DNA from: an uncultured bacterium
GTDB taxonomy: Bacteria > Cyanobacteriota > Vampirovibrionia > Gastranaerophilales > Gastranaerophilaceae
Assembly: GCA_902788345.1 (NCBI GenBank)
Contig: CADAJP010000006.1
Span: 62,001 to 126,000, forward strand
DNA length: 64,000 nt
Reading direction: 5' to 3'
The position numbers and the translations under genes are program-made. The notes below the pieces were generated by a model that was not told the origin of the DNA, made no database searches, and was given only the letters and a program-made list of their open reading frames with translations. Shown piece by piece: positions 16,651 to 24,984 of the stretch; position 1 is the first letter of the stretch, and each line of letters begins with the position of its first letter.

Positions 16651-17328
16651 GAAGAACAAGTTGTCGTAGAGCAAAAATATACGGATTTTATAAACTCACT
16701 TATTGATCAGATGAGGGATTTGCTTCCTGATGATGTAAATAAGCTGCAGCAGGATTACCTTGAAAATAATATTAAAAAATCTACAACCCTGCTTGCTCAT
16801 TCTATGGAAACCGACAGCACATTCAAAAGTCTGGATTTTGAAAAACAATGTGTGTATATTCAGATAATGGCAGAGTGGTCCTTTCATAAGGAAATTGATT
16901 TGTTCCGCTCGGGTATTCCTGCAAAGTACTGGAAAGTTGTGATGCAAAAAATTTGGTACACAATGTGGGAAGTAATGTATGCCTGTATTCAAAACGAAGC
17001 TCCGGAAGGGGTTGTATTAAGTGTTATAGAAAGATATGTAAACAGAACCTATCAGGATGCTGTTGAAGAACTAAAGAATATAAATGTTATCGATGATATA
17101 ACGGAAGAAAAAGCCAAAGAACAATCAAATATAGAAATCATGGCTTATGAATATATTAATAGTAAAAAACACCGAAAGGTCAAAAGAATTTTATATCATG
17201 CCGCACTTTTAGTGATAATTTCTTGTGTGGTAACCTTTTTGGTGATGTTTTTCAAAGTATATGGTGTTATTGCCGTGTTATCGTTAATGTTTTTATACAA
17301 TATAATTGCTCATGAAAAGGAAGAATGA
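16648..17328 (+). CDS. Membrane-anchored paralogue of the FliG-position protein
   Basis: 226 aa. Residues about 70-170 share about 45 identical positions over about 100 with residues 65-165 of the protein at 3985-5037, including IMAEWSFHK, RSGIP, MQKIWYT, VIERYVNRTYQDA and EELK. Instead of the FliG-like tail it ends in two hydrophobic helices (about 180-218), placing the shared domain in the cytosol at the membrane. It appears leaderless and overlaps the next gene by ATGA. A role with the export machine is inference from homology. Confidence 0.7.
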   Translation: MEEQVVVEQKYTDFINSLIDQMRDLLPDDVNKLQQDYLENNIKKSTTLLAHSMETDSTFKSLDFEKQCVYIQIMAEWSFHKEIDLFRSGIPAKYWKVVMQKIWYTMWEVMYACIQNEAPEGVVLSVIERYVNRTYQDAVEELKNINVIDDITEEKAKEQSNIEIMAYEYINSKKHRKVKRILYHAALLVIISCVVTFLVMFFKVYGVIAVLSLMFLYNIIAHEKEE

Positions 17329-17936
17329 TGAAAGAAAATCAGATGGAATCTTATTTCCAGTTTATACGCGTTATAATGGAAAGAATCAATGCTCATTTTG
17401 AAGCCCAAAAAGAGTATATTCATTGTAAGGAAGGATGTTCTCATTGCTGCCAAAACGGTGAATACCCATGCTCTGAGTTAGAATTTGAATTTATAAAACT
17501 GGGTTTTATGACGCTTTCCCCTGATATTCAGCAAGTAATTATAAACAAGGTGATAAATTTAAAGCAAGAAAAAGAAAAATGTCCTAAAGGACAGAAGTTC
17601 ATATATGAATGTCCTTTTCTTATTGATAACAGGTGCAGTATTTATCGTCACAGGATGATTATTTGCAGAACCTTCGGGTTATCTTATTATGATAAGGATG
17701 ATGAAACAAAGAAAAATACCCTAAAGGTCCCTTTCTGTATGAATGAGGGGTTAAATTACAGCGAAGTATATGATAAAGAAAAAAATACATTCTCTACCGA
17801 ATTATTTAAAAAAACAGGATATAAAGCAGAACCTGTTGCTTATAATTTAGGTGTTCAGTTTTTAATGGAAAAGTTTGGTAAAGATATTATGGATTTGGAT
17901 TTCGGGGAAGTGAAAGCCTTAATAGAATGGTTATAA
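17325..17936 (+). CDS. YkgJ-type cysteine-cluster protein
   Basis: 203 aa. Cysteine motif CKEGCSHCCQNGEYPC near 33-48, then CPKGQKFIYECPFL, CSIYRHRMIICRTFG: the pattern of the YkgJ/CxxCxxCC zinc- or iron-chelating family (UPF0153). Its ATG overlaps the upstream stop; a second ATG at 17328 is better spaced from AAAGGAAG, so the true start may be 3 nt later. Function in the family is unsettled; members have been linked to metal or Fe-S chemistry. A shorter relative is at 52320. Confidence 0.8.
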   Translation: MMKENQMESYFQFIRVIMERINAHFEAQKEYIHCKEGCSHCCQNGEYPCSELEFEFIKLGFMTLSPDIQQVIINKVINLKQEKEKCPKGQKFIYECPFLIDNRCSIYRHRMIICRTFGLSYYDKDDETKKNTLKVPFCMNEGLNYSEVYDKEKNTFSTELFKKTGYKAEPVAYNLGVQFLMEKFGKDIMDLDFGEVKALIEWL

Positions 17937-17937
17937 T

Positions 17938-17967
17938 TTGCCACCTGATATTTATTCATGGTATAAT
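17938..17967 (+). promoter_or_regulatory. Promoter of ndk
   Basis: TTGCCA (17938-17943), 18-nt spacer, perfect TATAAT (17962-17967), then a short leader with GAGGAGAG before ATG. Confidence 0.6.
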
Positions 17968-18000
17968 CAGAGAGTATGTTAGTTATAGAGGAGAGAAGAT

Positions 18001-18474
18001 ATGCGAGCTGAAGAAAGAACATTCGTAGCCGTAAAGCCTGATGGGGTTCAAAGAGGACTTGTCGGTGAAATTATTAAAAGATTTGAAACAAAGGGATATA
18101 AAGTTACTGCATTAAAAATGCTTACTGTTACTGATGCTCAGGCAAAAGCTCATTATGCAGAGCATGAAGGTAAACCTTTCTATGCTCGTTTGATAAGATA
18201 TATTCAAAGCGGTCCGATTGTTGCAATGGTTGTTGAAGGGTATAATGCCGTTGCAGGCGTAAGGCATTTAATGGGTGCAACAGATCCTGACAAGGCTGAA
18301 GTCGGCACAATTCGTGCTGATTTTGCACAGGTAATGGAATATAATGTTGTGCATGGCTCTGATTCTGTTGAAAGTGCGCAAAGAGAAATTGCTATCTATT
18401 TTGATGAATCAGAAATTTATGATGAAAGAAAATGCATGTCTGAATTGGTCACAGAATATTTAGATGCTGACTAA
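18001..18474 (+). CDS. ndk: Nucleoside diphosphate kinase
   Basis: 157 aa, slightly longer than the usual 140-150. [29 protein letters not shown] and the phospho-His loop NVVHGSDS are all present, followed by the expected ExAxREIxxYF. It balances NTP pools by ping-pong phosphate transfer. It has a strong promoter and SD (GAGGAG), is monocistronic and is followed by a terminator. Confidence 0.95.
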   Translation: MRAEERTFVAVKPDGVQRGLVGEIIKRFETKGYKVTALKMLTVTDAQAKAHYAEHEGKPFYARLIRYIQSGPIVAMVVEGYNAVAGVRHLMGATDPDKAEVGTIRADFAQVMEYNVVHGSDSVESAQREIAIYFDESEIYDERKCMSELVTEYLDAD

Positions 18475-18491
18475 TAAAATATATTAATAAT

Positions 18492-18521
18492 AAAAAAGGT
18501 GCAGTTATCTGCACCTTTTTT
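18492..18521. terminator. Bidirectional terminator, ndk / envelope operon
   Basis: A 13-bp perfect stem (18492-18504 with 18509-18521), 4-nt loop. It ends ndk on plus and the sigma-factor gene, hence the whole minus-strand envelope unit, on minus. Confidence 0.85.
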
Positions 18522-18536
18522 GTAAATATTTTTATA

Positions 18537-19199
18537 TTAGTAACCGTATTGTTCGTGTGCGTTTAAGTATTCTCTGATTTCGTTTAAAGATGCCTGAACT
18601 ATACGTGTAACTCTTGATGGGGATAAGCCGACTTGTGTTGCAATATCTTTAACCTGCATGTTTCTGTAAAATCTGTATTCAACGACAGTTCTTTCTTTTG
18701 GCGGAAGTTTTGAAATAGCAACCCTTATCATTTTACCCATTTCAGAAAGCTCTGCGTTTTCATCAGGTGTGGCATGAGTGTCTTTTATAAAATCAAATGG
18801 AGAATCATTATCGGAAGCATCAGAAGCTAAACCGTCAATAGACAAAACTGTTTCGTAGATTGCTTCACGGACTTTTGCCTGACGCATATCCATGCCTTCT
18901 ACTGCTTCTTCCTCATCATAATCATCCTCTGCTTTATGTTTAATTGAGTACCATTTATAACGAATACGCAATTCATTTCTTATAGCCCAGCGTACCGCAG
19001 TTGCAATGTATGCAGAATTATATTTTGCAAGTTGTTCAGGGGTTTTGTTTTTAATCATGACTTGTATTGCGATAATACCAATGGACAACAATTCCTCGTA
19101 CTCAACCATGTGAGATGGAATACGCCTGTGTTCCACTCTCGCTACCTTTTGTACGATATCTATGTATTCTTGTAATGTTTTGTTTTCCAGATTAGCCAT
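18537..19199 (-). CDS. Sigma-70 family RNA polymerase sigma factor
   Basis: 220 aa from ATG 19199 (an in-frame TTG lies 15 nt upstream). Region 2 is seen at about 28-80 (MVEYEELLSIGIIAIQVMI; YIATAVRWAIRNELR), an acidic linker at 88-100, and region 4 at about 160-212 (AISKLPPKERTVVEYRFYR; VKDIATQVGLSPSRVTRIVQ). Region 3 is largely missing, so it is a compact alternative sigma, different from the FliA-type at 10542. It lies 61 nt after the TonB-like genes and before their terminator, so it is probably co-transcribed and may control that unit. Confidence 0.8.
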   Translation of the reverse strand: MANLENKTLQEYIDIVQKVARVEHRRIPSHMVEYEELLSIGIIAIQVMIKNKTPEQLAKYNSAYIATAVRWAIRNELRIRYKWYSIKHKAEDDYDEEEAVEGMDMRQAKVREAIYETVLSIDGLASDASDNDSPFDFIKDTHATPDENAELSEMGKMIRVAISKLPPKERTVVEYRFYRNMQVKDIATQVGLSPSRVTRIVQASLNEIREYLNAHEQYGY

Positions 19200-19260
19200 A
19201 ATATTACATAACAATATTACTATAAGTTGTAAATTCTGCGTTCATATATTTGATGTATTT

Positions 19261-20379
19261 TTAATTAAGTATTATTTCAAAATTCCCGTTATAGAATTTT
19301 ATTTTTAAGGTTAATGTTTGACCTTTGTATCCTTCCGGCGGCGGATTGTAGCTTGTTGTAGAATTCATTGCAGAGAAAACCGCATCATTGAGAGTTATAT
19401 TTGATGATTGTTTTATAAATGCTCTTGATGTCAGTTTCCCGCCGGAAGTCAGTTTAAATGACAGTGTGCAATCTCCGTCACCTACAACTTTTGTGAAATC
19501 AATTTTTTTACCGATAGTGTTTCTCAATCCTGCTTTGTAGGTATTTAATTCTTTTGTAAGTTCTGCCTGTGATTTTGTTCTGACAACAGGAGTCGGTGCA
19601 GGTGTTGTATTGTGTGTATTTGCTGTAGTTGTCTGCGTTATTGTTGTTTTAGGAACTGTATTTGTTGTAGTTGTTTTGATGTTTGCAGATGATGGTGCGC
19701 TTGTTGTGTTCATATTTGGTGTTTTATTTGCGTTAGGCTGAACTGTTGTTGTCGGGTTATTATATTGAATATTATTTTTAACTCTGTTTGTTACTGCCTG
19801 TGCCTGAGTATTTACTTTTTGCGTTTGTTGTTGAACAGTTGTTGTGGTTTTAGGTGTTTGTGTCTGAACTTTAGACTGTTGCTTTGTTTGCGCCTGAGAG
19901 TTTTTGACAGGTTGAGCCTTTTGAGGCTGTTGAACTTTTTTAACAGGTTCCGGCGGAAGAATGTTCTGAACAAATTTCGGCATAATTTCAATTATAGGTT
20001 TTTCTTCCTGTGGTTCTTCCTTTATTTCTTCTTTTTGCTCAACTTTTGCAATAGTGTTATCCCAAAAAGTGTCAATGGATGGTATTTCAATCTTTTCTTC
20101 AACTTCCGTTTGCGGATTATCTTCTGTAATTATATCTTTCTTGGGATTTCCTATAAAAAATAAAATTACAAAGGATAAAATTAAACAAAATGCAAATGTA
20201 CCAATAGCCATTGGTGAAAATGATTCAACTTTTCCTCTGCCTTTTCTTTTAGGTTTTTCTTCTTGTGGTGCGTAGTCTGTGGTTTTTTGCTCTTGTTCTT
20301 CAATAAAAATATCGTTTCCGCAATCGCAAAATTTAGGCATTATTTCATATTTTGTTCCGCATTCACTGCATATAAACAT
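19261..20379 (-). CDS. Zinc-ribbon, single-TM, TonB/TolA-C-like protein
   Basis: 372 aa. Residues 1-22 form a C4 ribbon (MFICSECGTKY...KFCDCGN) in the cytosol. A TM helix follows at about 55-77 (MAIGTFAFCLILSFVILFF). Then comes a long Pro/Gln/Thr/Asn-rich linker (about 85-265) typical of periplasm-spanning TonB/TolA arms, and a C-terminal domain (about 270-372: TIGKKIDFTKVVGDGDCTLSFKL region, SGGKLTSRAFIKQSS, PPPEGYKGQTLTLKIKFY) with the TonB/TolA C-terminal fold pattern. It probably transmits force or anchors the outer envelope. It follows another TonB-C-like gene by 15 nt. The ribbon fusion is unusual. Confidence 0.65.
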   Translation of the reverse strand: MFICSECGTKYEIMPKFCDCGNDIFIEEQEQKTTDYAPQEEKPKRKGRGKVESFSPMAIGTFAFCLILSFVILFFIGNPKKDIITEDNPQTEVEEKIEIPSIDTFWDNTIAKVEQKEEIKEEPQEEKPIIEIMPKFVQNILPPEPVKKVQQPQKAQPVKNSQAQTKQQSKVQTQTPKTTTTVQQQTQKVNTQAQAVTNRVKNNIQYNNPTTTVQPNANKTPNMNTTSAPSSANIKTTTTNTVPKTTITQTTTANTHNTTPAPTPVVRTKSQAELTKELNTYKAGLRNTIGKKIDFTKVVGDGDCTLSFKLTSGGKLTSRAFIKQSSNITLNDAVFSAMNSTTSYNPPPEGYKGQTLTLKIKFYNGNFEIILN

Positions 20380-20394
20380 TATTTATGTATTTCC

Positions 20395-21411
20395 TTATTT
20401 TTTTATTTTTTCTATATCGTTATAATCTGACGGATTTGAATATCTTTCGTTGCTGGATATTTTCCATGCTCCTGTAACTTCGGTTGTGACTCTGTTTGAG
20501 CCTGAAGGGAAATTCAAAATTGAGTGTCCCTGATAACTTCTTATGACAGGTGCAATGAATTGTATTGCATAAGGGGTGTAAGAAGATGTCGGTGACCAGG
20601 TTTGCACATTCGATACTTTCCCGTATTTATCAACCGTAAATTTGTATTTAAAAATTACGCCGTTTGGCATTGTAGGTAATTTTGAATCCTTCATTATTTG
20701 GTTATTCAGATTAGAACGCCATCTGTTCCATGCAATTTCTTCTTCCTGTGCACTCATTGCAACAGGGGTGTTACTTGTTGCAGAAGTTGTCTTTACAGGA
20801 GTTTGTGTTGTATTTGATTCTACTCTTATTGCAGGTTTTTGCTGCTGTTGAGGTGGTGGGTTCGTTTTAGGCTCATATTTTGGTTGAATTGGTTGAGGCT
20901 GAGCATTTTGAACCGGTGTATTTTGCATTTTTTGATTATTTGCAACTATCTTATTTAAGTCAATTTTTGGTTCTGAAAACTGTGGTTTTTGAGTATTAAT
21001 TTTTGTATTAACAGGAGAAATATTATTTTTCACATTATTAATATTGTTTTGTTTAATTCCTGCATTTTGTGTTTTAATACCCTGATTTGAAAATGGGGTA
21101 TTATTTATATTTGAAAAATTGATATTTTGCGTATTATTTGTAATTTTTGTATTTTCGGTGTTATCCGTAAATACCGGAACCTGATTAATAACATTTCCCT
21201 GCGAATTGTCGTTAGTTTCAATATTACTGTTTTGAACCATTACAGGTATATTATTTTCTTCAATTTTTACCGATGTATCGTCATGAACAACTTCAAAATC
21301 AGAGTTATAGACCATTACGGGTTTATGCATTTGCGGTTTCATAATACAAATGCAAATTGTAGATATGATTGCAAGTATAAGCAATATTTGTAAAATGCCT
21401 TTATAACCCAT
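20395..21411 (-). CDS. TonB-C-like periplasm-spanning protein
   Basis: 338 aa. N-terminal TM at 6-25 (ILQILLILAIISTICICIM), then an extremely Asn/Gln/Pro-rich linker (about 70-230), then a C-terminal globular part: WNRWRSNLNNQI, LPTMPNGVIFKYKFTVDKYG, GHSILNFPSGSN, EVTGAW. The last resembles the TonB C-terminal domain. Its stop is 15 nt from the next TonB-like gene and its start 2 nt from the polytopic membrane gene, so all three are surely co-transcribed. Confidence 0.6.
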   Translation of the reverse strand: MGYKGILQILLILAIISTICICIMKPQMHKPVMVYNSDFEVVHDDTSVKIEENNIPVMVQNSNIETNDNSQGNVINQVPVFTDNTENTKITNNTQNINFSNINNTPFSNQGIKTQNAGIKQNNINNVKNNISPVNTKINTQKPQFSEPKIDLNKIVANNQKMQNTPVQNAQPQPIQPKYEPKTNPPPQQQQKPAIRVESNTTQTPVKTTSATSNTPVAMSAQEEEIAWNRWRSNLNNQIMKDSKLPTMPNGVIFKYKFTVDKYGKVSNVQTWSPTSSYTPYAIQFIAPVIRSYQGHSILNFPSGSNRVTTEVTGAWKISSNERYSNPSDYNDIEKIKK

Positions 21412-21413
21412 TT

Positions 21414-22958
21414 TTACCTGTCTATTTTTGATAATAATTCATCTATTGCAAACATTTCAAATTTGCTTTGAGAAAGCATAACTGTTTCAGCAATTAAAAG
21501 TGCTGTAGGAACAAGTGCCGCTACGCAGCTTATTAGTATTCCGTATAGGTTTCCTCCTATTTCTCCCATAAAATATGATACATTCATCGAAAATTCTATC
21601 AGAATAATGGCGAGTCCGATTAAGAAAAATCTTCTCATTTCTTCATCAAGTCTTTTTGCACCTTCAAGTCCGTAGATATCAACACCATGCTGAAGATAAT
21701 TGTTAAAACCGTCTTGTTTAATTATTTCAGATGCTCTTATTTTTTTCTTGGTAACAAAACCGTTAACAAAAGAGAAAAATGCAAAAATAATTAAAAAGGT
21801 GGCGAGTACAAGAAATATCGGACTGAAACGTAATCCGCCAATCCTTATCCAGCCTGCAGCTTCAGGAAAACACATTGCTAAAGTATTTGACACGCCGTAT
21901 GCCAAAAATGGTGCAGTAATTATCCCCAGTCCTATTTCTATTGTTGATTTCATTTGAAGGTGTAGTAGTTTATCATTGATTTTTTGAATTTTATTTTCCG
22001 ACAATGAATTGGTATATTGTTCTATCCATCCTTGATATGCCCTTATTACGCGTTCAAAATCTTCTCTGTATTCATATGTATTAAGCTCTGCTCTTGCGTC
22101 TGTGCTTGCATTTTTTGCATAACCGCATCCGATAGCGAGTCCTGCGCAAGTGCCGGTATAAAATAGTGATATAAATACTGCAAATAATGGCATACCTTTT
22201 GGTGTAAGGTAATATGCTACATTTATAAGGTATATCGCAATGAAAAAGATTAATGACAATACTATCATAATTTTTTCAGCTGTTTTTGAGGAATTGTCGC
22301 CTTTTCCTGATTTATTCTGTAACAAGAGGAAAAATCCCTGTTTAAGCATTAGTGACAATGAATATATTATTAATGAGTATAAGAAAATAAGTTTTAAATT
22401 TACGGGCATTTGTATTACTTCTGAAGATGTTTCGGGAGTTAAACCGGTTAGGTAATTTGAAACCCCGAAAGCGCAAATAAATGATGCAATGTATAATGCA
22501 ATATGCAATAATATTCCGAATTTTGAGTTCATTGACAATTTACGCCTGAGTTCATCAATTTTAGCGGAAATTTCTTTTCTTATTTTTACTCTTTCGTTTT
22601 CAATTTTATCTCTGTCTGCTGAAAATTCAGTACTATTACCGGTGTTTGACGGTTTTTGCGGAACTTCAGACGATTCAAGAATTTTTATTGTGATAAATTC
22701 ATCAGAATCTTTGACCATAATTTTACATACTTTTTCAACAAGCAGTTTTTCGGGTAAAACTTCCCCTTTGAACAGAAAATTATTACAATGCGTCCTGTTT
22801 GTAACAAGACATTTATTTTTTTCTGCACTATATTGAATGGTTAATAAGTAATCAAAGCCTGTTATAAGCTGAAAATCATAATTGTCTTTAGAGCTTATGT
22901 TTATTACTTTTTGGTTAAATACCTTCTCTTTGTTTTTTGTGATTACTGCAAAAGCCAT
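21414..22958 (-). CDS. Large polytopic membrane protein, unknown family
   Basis: 514 aa. Residues 1-110 look like a soluble beta-rich domain (FHA-like in length, not in clear motif). A coiled helix follows (about 115-145, DKIENERVKIRKEISAKIDEL), then about eight hydrophobic helices in two sets of four (about 148-275 and 335-490) separated by a charged segment (about 285-335). The two halves may be an internal duplication. I see no ExbB/TolQ/MotA signature, but next to two TonB-like proteins an energising or scaffolding role is a reasonable guess. SD AAAGGAG. Confidence 0.55.
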   Translation of the reverse strand: MAFAVITKNKEKVFNQKVINISSKDNYDFQLITGFDYLLTIQYSAEKNKCLVTNRTHCNNFLFKGEVLPEKLLVEKVCKIMVKDSDEFITIKILESSEVPQKPSNTGNSTEFSADRDKIENERVKIRKEISAKIDELRRKLSMNSKFGILLHIALYIASFICAFGVSNYLTGLTPETSSEVIQMPVNLKLIFLYSLIIYSLSLMLKQGFFLLLQNKSGKGDNSSKTAEKIMIVLSLIFFIAIYLINVAYYLTPKGMPLFAVFISLFYTGTCAGLAIGCGYAKNASTDARAELNTYEYREDFERVIRAYQGWIEQYTNSLSENKIQKINDKLLHLQMKSTIEIGLGIITAPFLAYGVSNTLAMCFPEAAGWIRIGGLRFSPIFLVLATFLIIFAFFSFVNGFVTKKKIRASEIIKQDGFNNYLQHGVDIYGLEGAKRLDEEMRRFFLIGLAIILIEFSMNVSYFMGEIGGNLYGILISCVAALVPTALLIAETVMLSQSKFEMFAIDELLSKIDR

Positions 22959-22968
22959 ATTTACTCCT

Positions 22969-23631
22969 TTATCGTCCTATAGCCCTCAAAAAGCGTGAAT
23001 TTACCTTATCTATATTAACCTCGTTTGCAACAATTAATTTACTTTCACCCAATACAGGATTTAATTTAGTTTTGACAAAATCGAGTTTTTCGGGTTCTGC
23101 GTATATAAACATTAATGCAATTTCAGGCAGGTATTTTTGTGATTTTTTAATATTATTTGGCAGGGTTTCCCAGTTAATACGTTTTGAAGCACTCCCGCTT
23201 TCTTCAAGAGCCCCAAGCACTACAATTGCTGTATTGTAGCCATCTTTTTTCATCGTCAAAGAATAATCAAACGCTTTTTTTATTGCTTCGCCGTATGAAG
23301 TTTGAGGCAGGGTATTTTTTGTGTATTCTTGCATTGCCTGTGTAATTTCCGAACCGTCACTTGCACTGCCTTCATAAATTAGGTACGCACTGTCACTTGT
23401 TTTGATTATTTTTACGGCATCTTCCGGATCTAAAATTGCACAAAGAGATTTGATATATTTGATTTCTGAGGGTATTTTTTCCCTGTTCTGAGTAGAAGAA
23501 TCAATGATAAATGTTACTGCAGTTTTGTGAAAATCATCCAATTTTATATTTGAAATCAATACGATTGCTGTTTTTAAAACAATTGCAGCAACTAAAATTG
23601 CGAATCCTATCATCATCAATCGCTTATTCAT
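22969..23631 (-). CDS. Membrane-anchored VWA-like protein
   Basis: 220 aa. N-terminal TM anchor (about 5-28). The remaining domain begins AVTFIIDSSTQNRE, which resembles the MIDAS DxSxS strand of von Willebrand A domains, and continues with TSYGEAIKKAFDYSL (a possible second MIDAS Thr) and NTAIVVLGALEESGS (where VWA domains have a D-G turn; here the Asp is lacking). So the fold is likely and metal binding doubtful. It would face the periplasm. It is 20 nt after the secreted VirB10-like gene and 10 nt before the polytopic gene. Confidence 0.55.
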   Translation of the reverse strand: MNKRLMMIGFAILVAAIVLKTAIVLISNIKLDDFHKTAVTFIIDSSTQNREKIPSEIKYIKSLCAILDPEDAVKIIKTSDSAYLIYEGSASDGSEITQAMQEYTKNTLPQTSYGEAIKKAFDYSLTMKKDGYNTAIVVLGALEESGSASKRINWETLPNNIKKSQKYLPEIALMFIYAEPEKLDFVKTKLNPVLGESKLIVANEVNIDKVNSRFLRAIGR

Positions 23632-23650
23632 CAGTTAAAAATTACCTTTC

Positions 23651-24682
23651 CTAATAGCTTACATTTGTTGAAAGTGGTTTTGTTAATTCAATTTCCATTT
23701 CTGTAAAAGACGGAATTTCTGCATCAACACCCATTTCTGCAACATTTGAAAGCGCACCTACTCCTGCACCTACTCCTGCACTGATTGCTGTTGCAGTTCC
23801 AATGTTTTTAGTACATGCTCCGATAAGTAAACCGGCAAGTCCGCCTACCAATGCTCCTACTACAACATCTTTTGCAACTGAAGCTACTTTGCCGTCATTT
23901 GTTACCGTAAAATCAATTTTTTCTGTAGAAATGTCATAAGTCTTTCCGTCAGGTGTAACTATTTGGTTGAAATCTATTACAACTCTGCCGTTACGCGAAC
24001 CGTGACTTGCGTGACGAGCTTTTGTTAATATGCCATATACAAGACTGCCCTGCGGAATGACTGATACACCGTTTAGTTTTAAATCTTGAGAAATTACTGC
24101 GATTACCCTGTCGCCTTCAACCGCATTTGCCGTATTTATTGCACTTTGTAAATATATTTTGAGTTTTGTTCCGCTTTCAATTTTGGCAACATATCCGCGT
24201 AAAGAATTTGAGGATTGTTTTTGAGCGCTTGAACTGTTTGATGATGAATAATAATTAGGTTCATTATCTCTGAAAACATAATTGTTTGTTGCTTCGTTAT
24301 TTATTGTTTTCTGAGCTAAATTATCGTAAATACTTATAATATTAGTGTTGAAAGATTGTTCACACTCAATATCAGAATTTTTTACGGCTTTCAAAATCTT
24401 TTTGTTGATTTTCTTATTATCATTTGAATTGTAATAATAGAACATATTGTTACCGCTTTGCTGTAATATTATTACCGCATAGTCAGAACTGTCATTGACA
24501 GATTGCGCATAATACGGATTTTCTTTTATAATTTTAAAATTATAAGATTCAATAGCATCCTTAACTACCGGTTTCATAGCTTCAACAGTTGCATTTTTTA
24601 AGTAATATACTTCGCTGAAAGCCATTGCGGAATTTGTTCCTAAAAATAATAAAGTAATAAATATTGCAATAATTTTTTTCAT
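23651..24682 (-). CDS. Secreted VirB10/TrbI-like beta-barrel protein
   Basis: 343 aa from ATG 24682 (SD GAGGAC; the longer ORF start has none). Residues 1-23 form a signal peptide (MKKIIAIFITLLFLGTNSAMA). A helical region and a Ser/Asn-rich linker (about 150-165) lead to a region like the VirB10/TrbI C-terminal barrel: GTKLKIYLQSAINTANAVEGD, VIPQGSLVYGILTKARHASHG and VVIDFNQIVTPDGKTYDI. A glycine-zipper stretch (about 275-310) follows, as in outer-membrane-inserting proteins. First gene of the envelope unit. The VirB10-like call is by pattern only. Confidence 0.6.
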   Translation of the reverse strand: MKKIIAIFITLLFLGTNSAMAFSEVYYLKNATVEAMKPVVKDAIESYNFKIIKENPYYAQSVNDSSDYAVIILQQSGNNMFYYYNSNDNKKINKKILKAVKNSDIECEQSFNTNIISIYDNLAQKTINNEATNNYVFRDNEPNYYSSSNSSSAQKQSSNSLRGYVAKIESGTKLKIYLQSAINTANAVEGDRVIAVISQDLKLNGVSVIPQGSLVYGILTKARHASHGSRNGRVVIDFNQIVTPDGKTYDISTEKIDFTVTNDGKVASVAKDVVVGALVGGLAGLLIGACTKNIGTATAISAGVGAGVGALSNVAEMGVDAEIPSFTEMEIELTKPLSTNVSY

Positions 24683-24735
24683 ATCGTCCTCGACTCTTTC
24701 AATTATAACGAAATTATACAATTAATAGTTCACTC

Positions 24736-24763
24736 TTGCAATTAAATTTTCAAATGGTAGAAT
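24736..24763 (+). promoter_or_regulatory. Promoter of tRNA-Gln
   Basis: TTGCAA (24736-24741), 16-nt spacer, TAGAAT (24758-24763), about 30 nt before the tRNA 5' end; it is divergent from the envelope operon. Confidence 0.5.
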
Positions 24764-24793
24764 TATTCATGCAGATAAACTTGCAATAAATAG

Positions 24794-24864
24794 TCCCGGA
24801 TCGTCTAGTGGCAGGACGAAAGATTCTGGCTCTTTTAACGGTGGTTCGAATCCATCTCCGGGAG
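24794..24864 (+). tRNA. tRNA-Gln (anticodon CTG)
   Basis: Folds as a full cloverleaf: acceptor TCCCGGA/TCCGGGA, D arm GTC-TAGTGGCAG-GAC, anticodon stem AAAGA/TCTTT with loop TTCTGGC (anticodon CTG), T arm GGTGG-TTCGAAT-CCATC. CCA is not encoded. It is a lone tRNA with its own promoter and terminator. Confidence 0.88.
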
Positions 24865-24867
24865 ATT

Positions 24868-24900
24868 AAAAAGACTTGAGCAATCAGCCCAAGTCTTTTT
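24868..24900. terminator. Terminator of tRNA-Gln and of the kinase-like gene
   Basis: An 11-bp perfect stem (24868-24878 with 24890-24900), 11-nt loop, A and T runs on both sides; placed between the plus-strand tRNA and the minus-strand kinase-like gene. Confidence 0.8.
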
Positions 24901-24914
24901 AATATGGAAAGTCT

Positions 24915-24957
24915 GCAGGGTGCAAATTTTTGCACAGAATAATTCTCATAATCTATC
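24915..24957. repeat. Dispersed GCAGGGTGCAA hairpin repeat, copy 1
   Basis: Starts GCAGGGTGCAAATTTTTGCAC, in which GTGCAAA pairs with TTTGCAC, followed by an AT-rich tail with CATAAT. A near-identical head and similar tail occur at 63243-63285. Confidence 0.4.
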
Positions 24958-24984
24958 TTAAAAATTCTCAAACAAATTGTTTTT

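Noticed and set aside
19200..19214. TTG start extending the compact sigma factor
   Set aside because: The ATG at 19199 matches the family start and no SD supports the TTG.
21414..22958. ExbB/TolQ/MotA-type proton channel
   Set aside because: Eight helices and no recognisable channel signature; only adjacency to TonB-like genes suggests it, so no family name is given.
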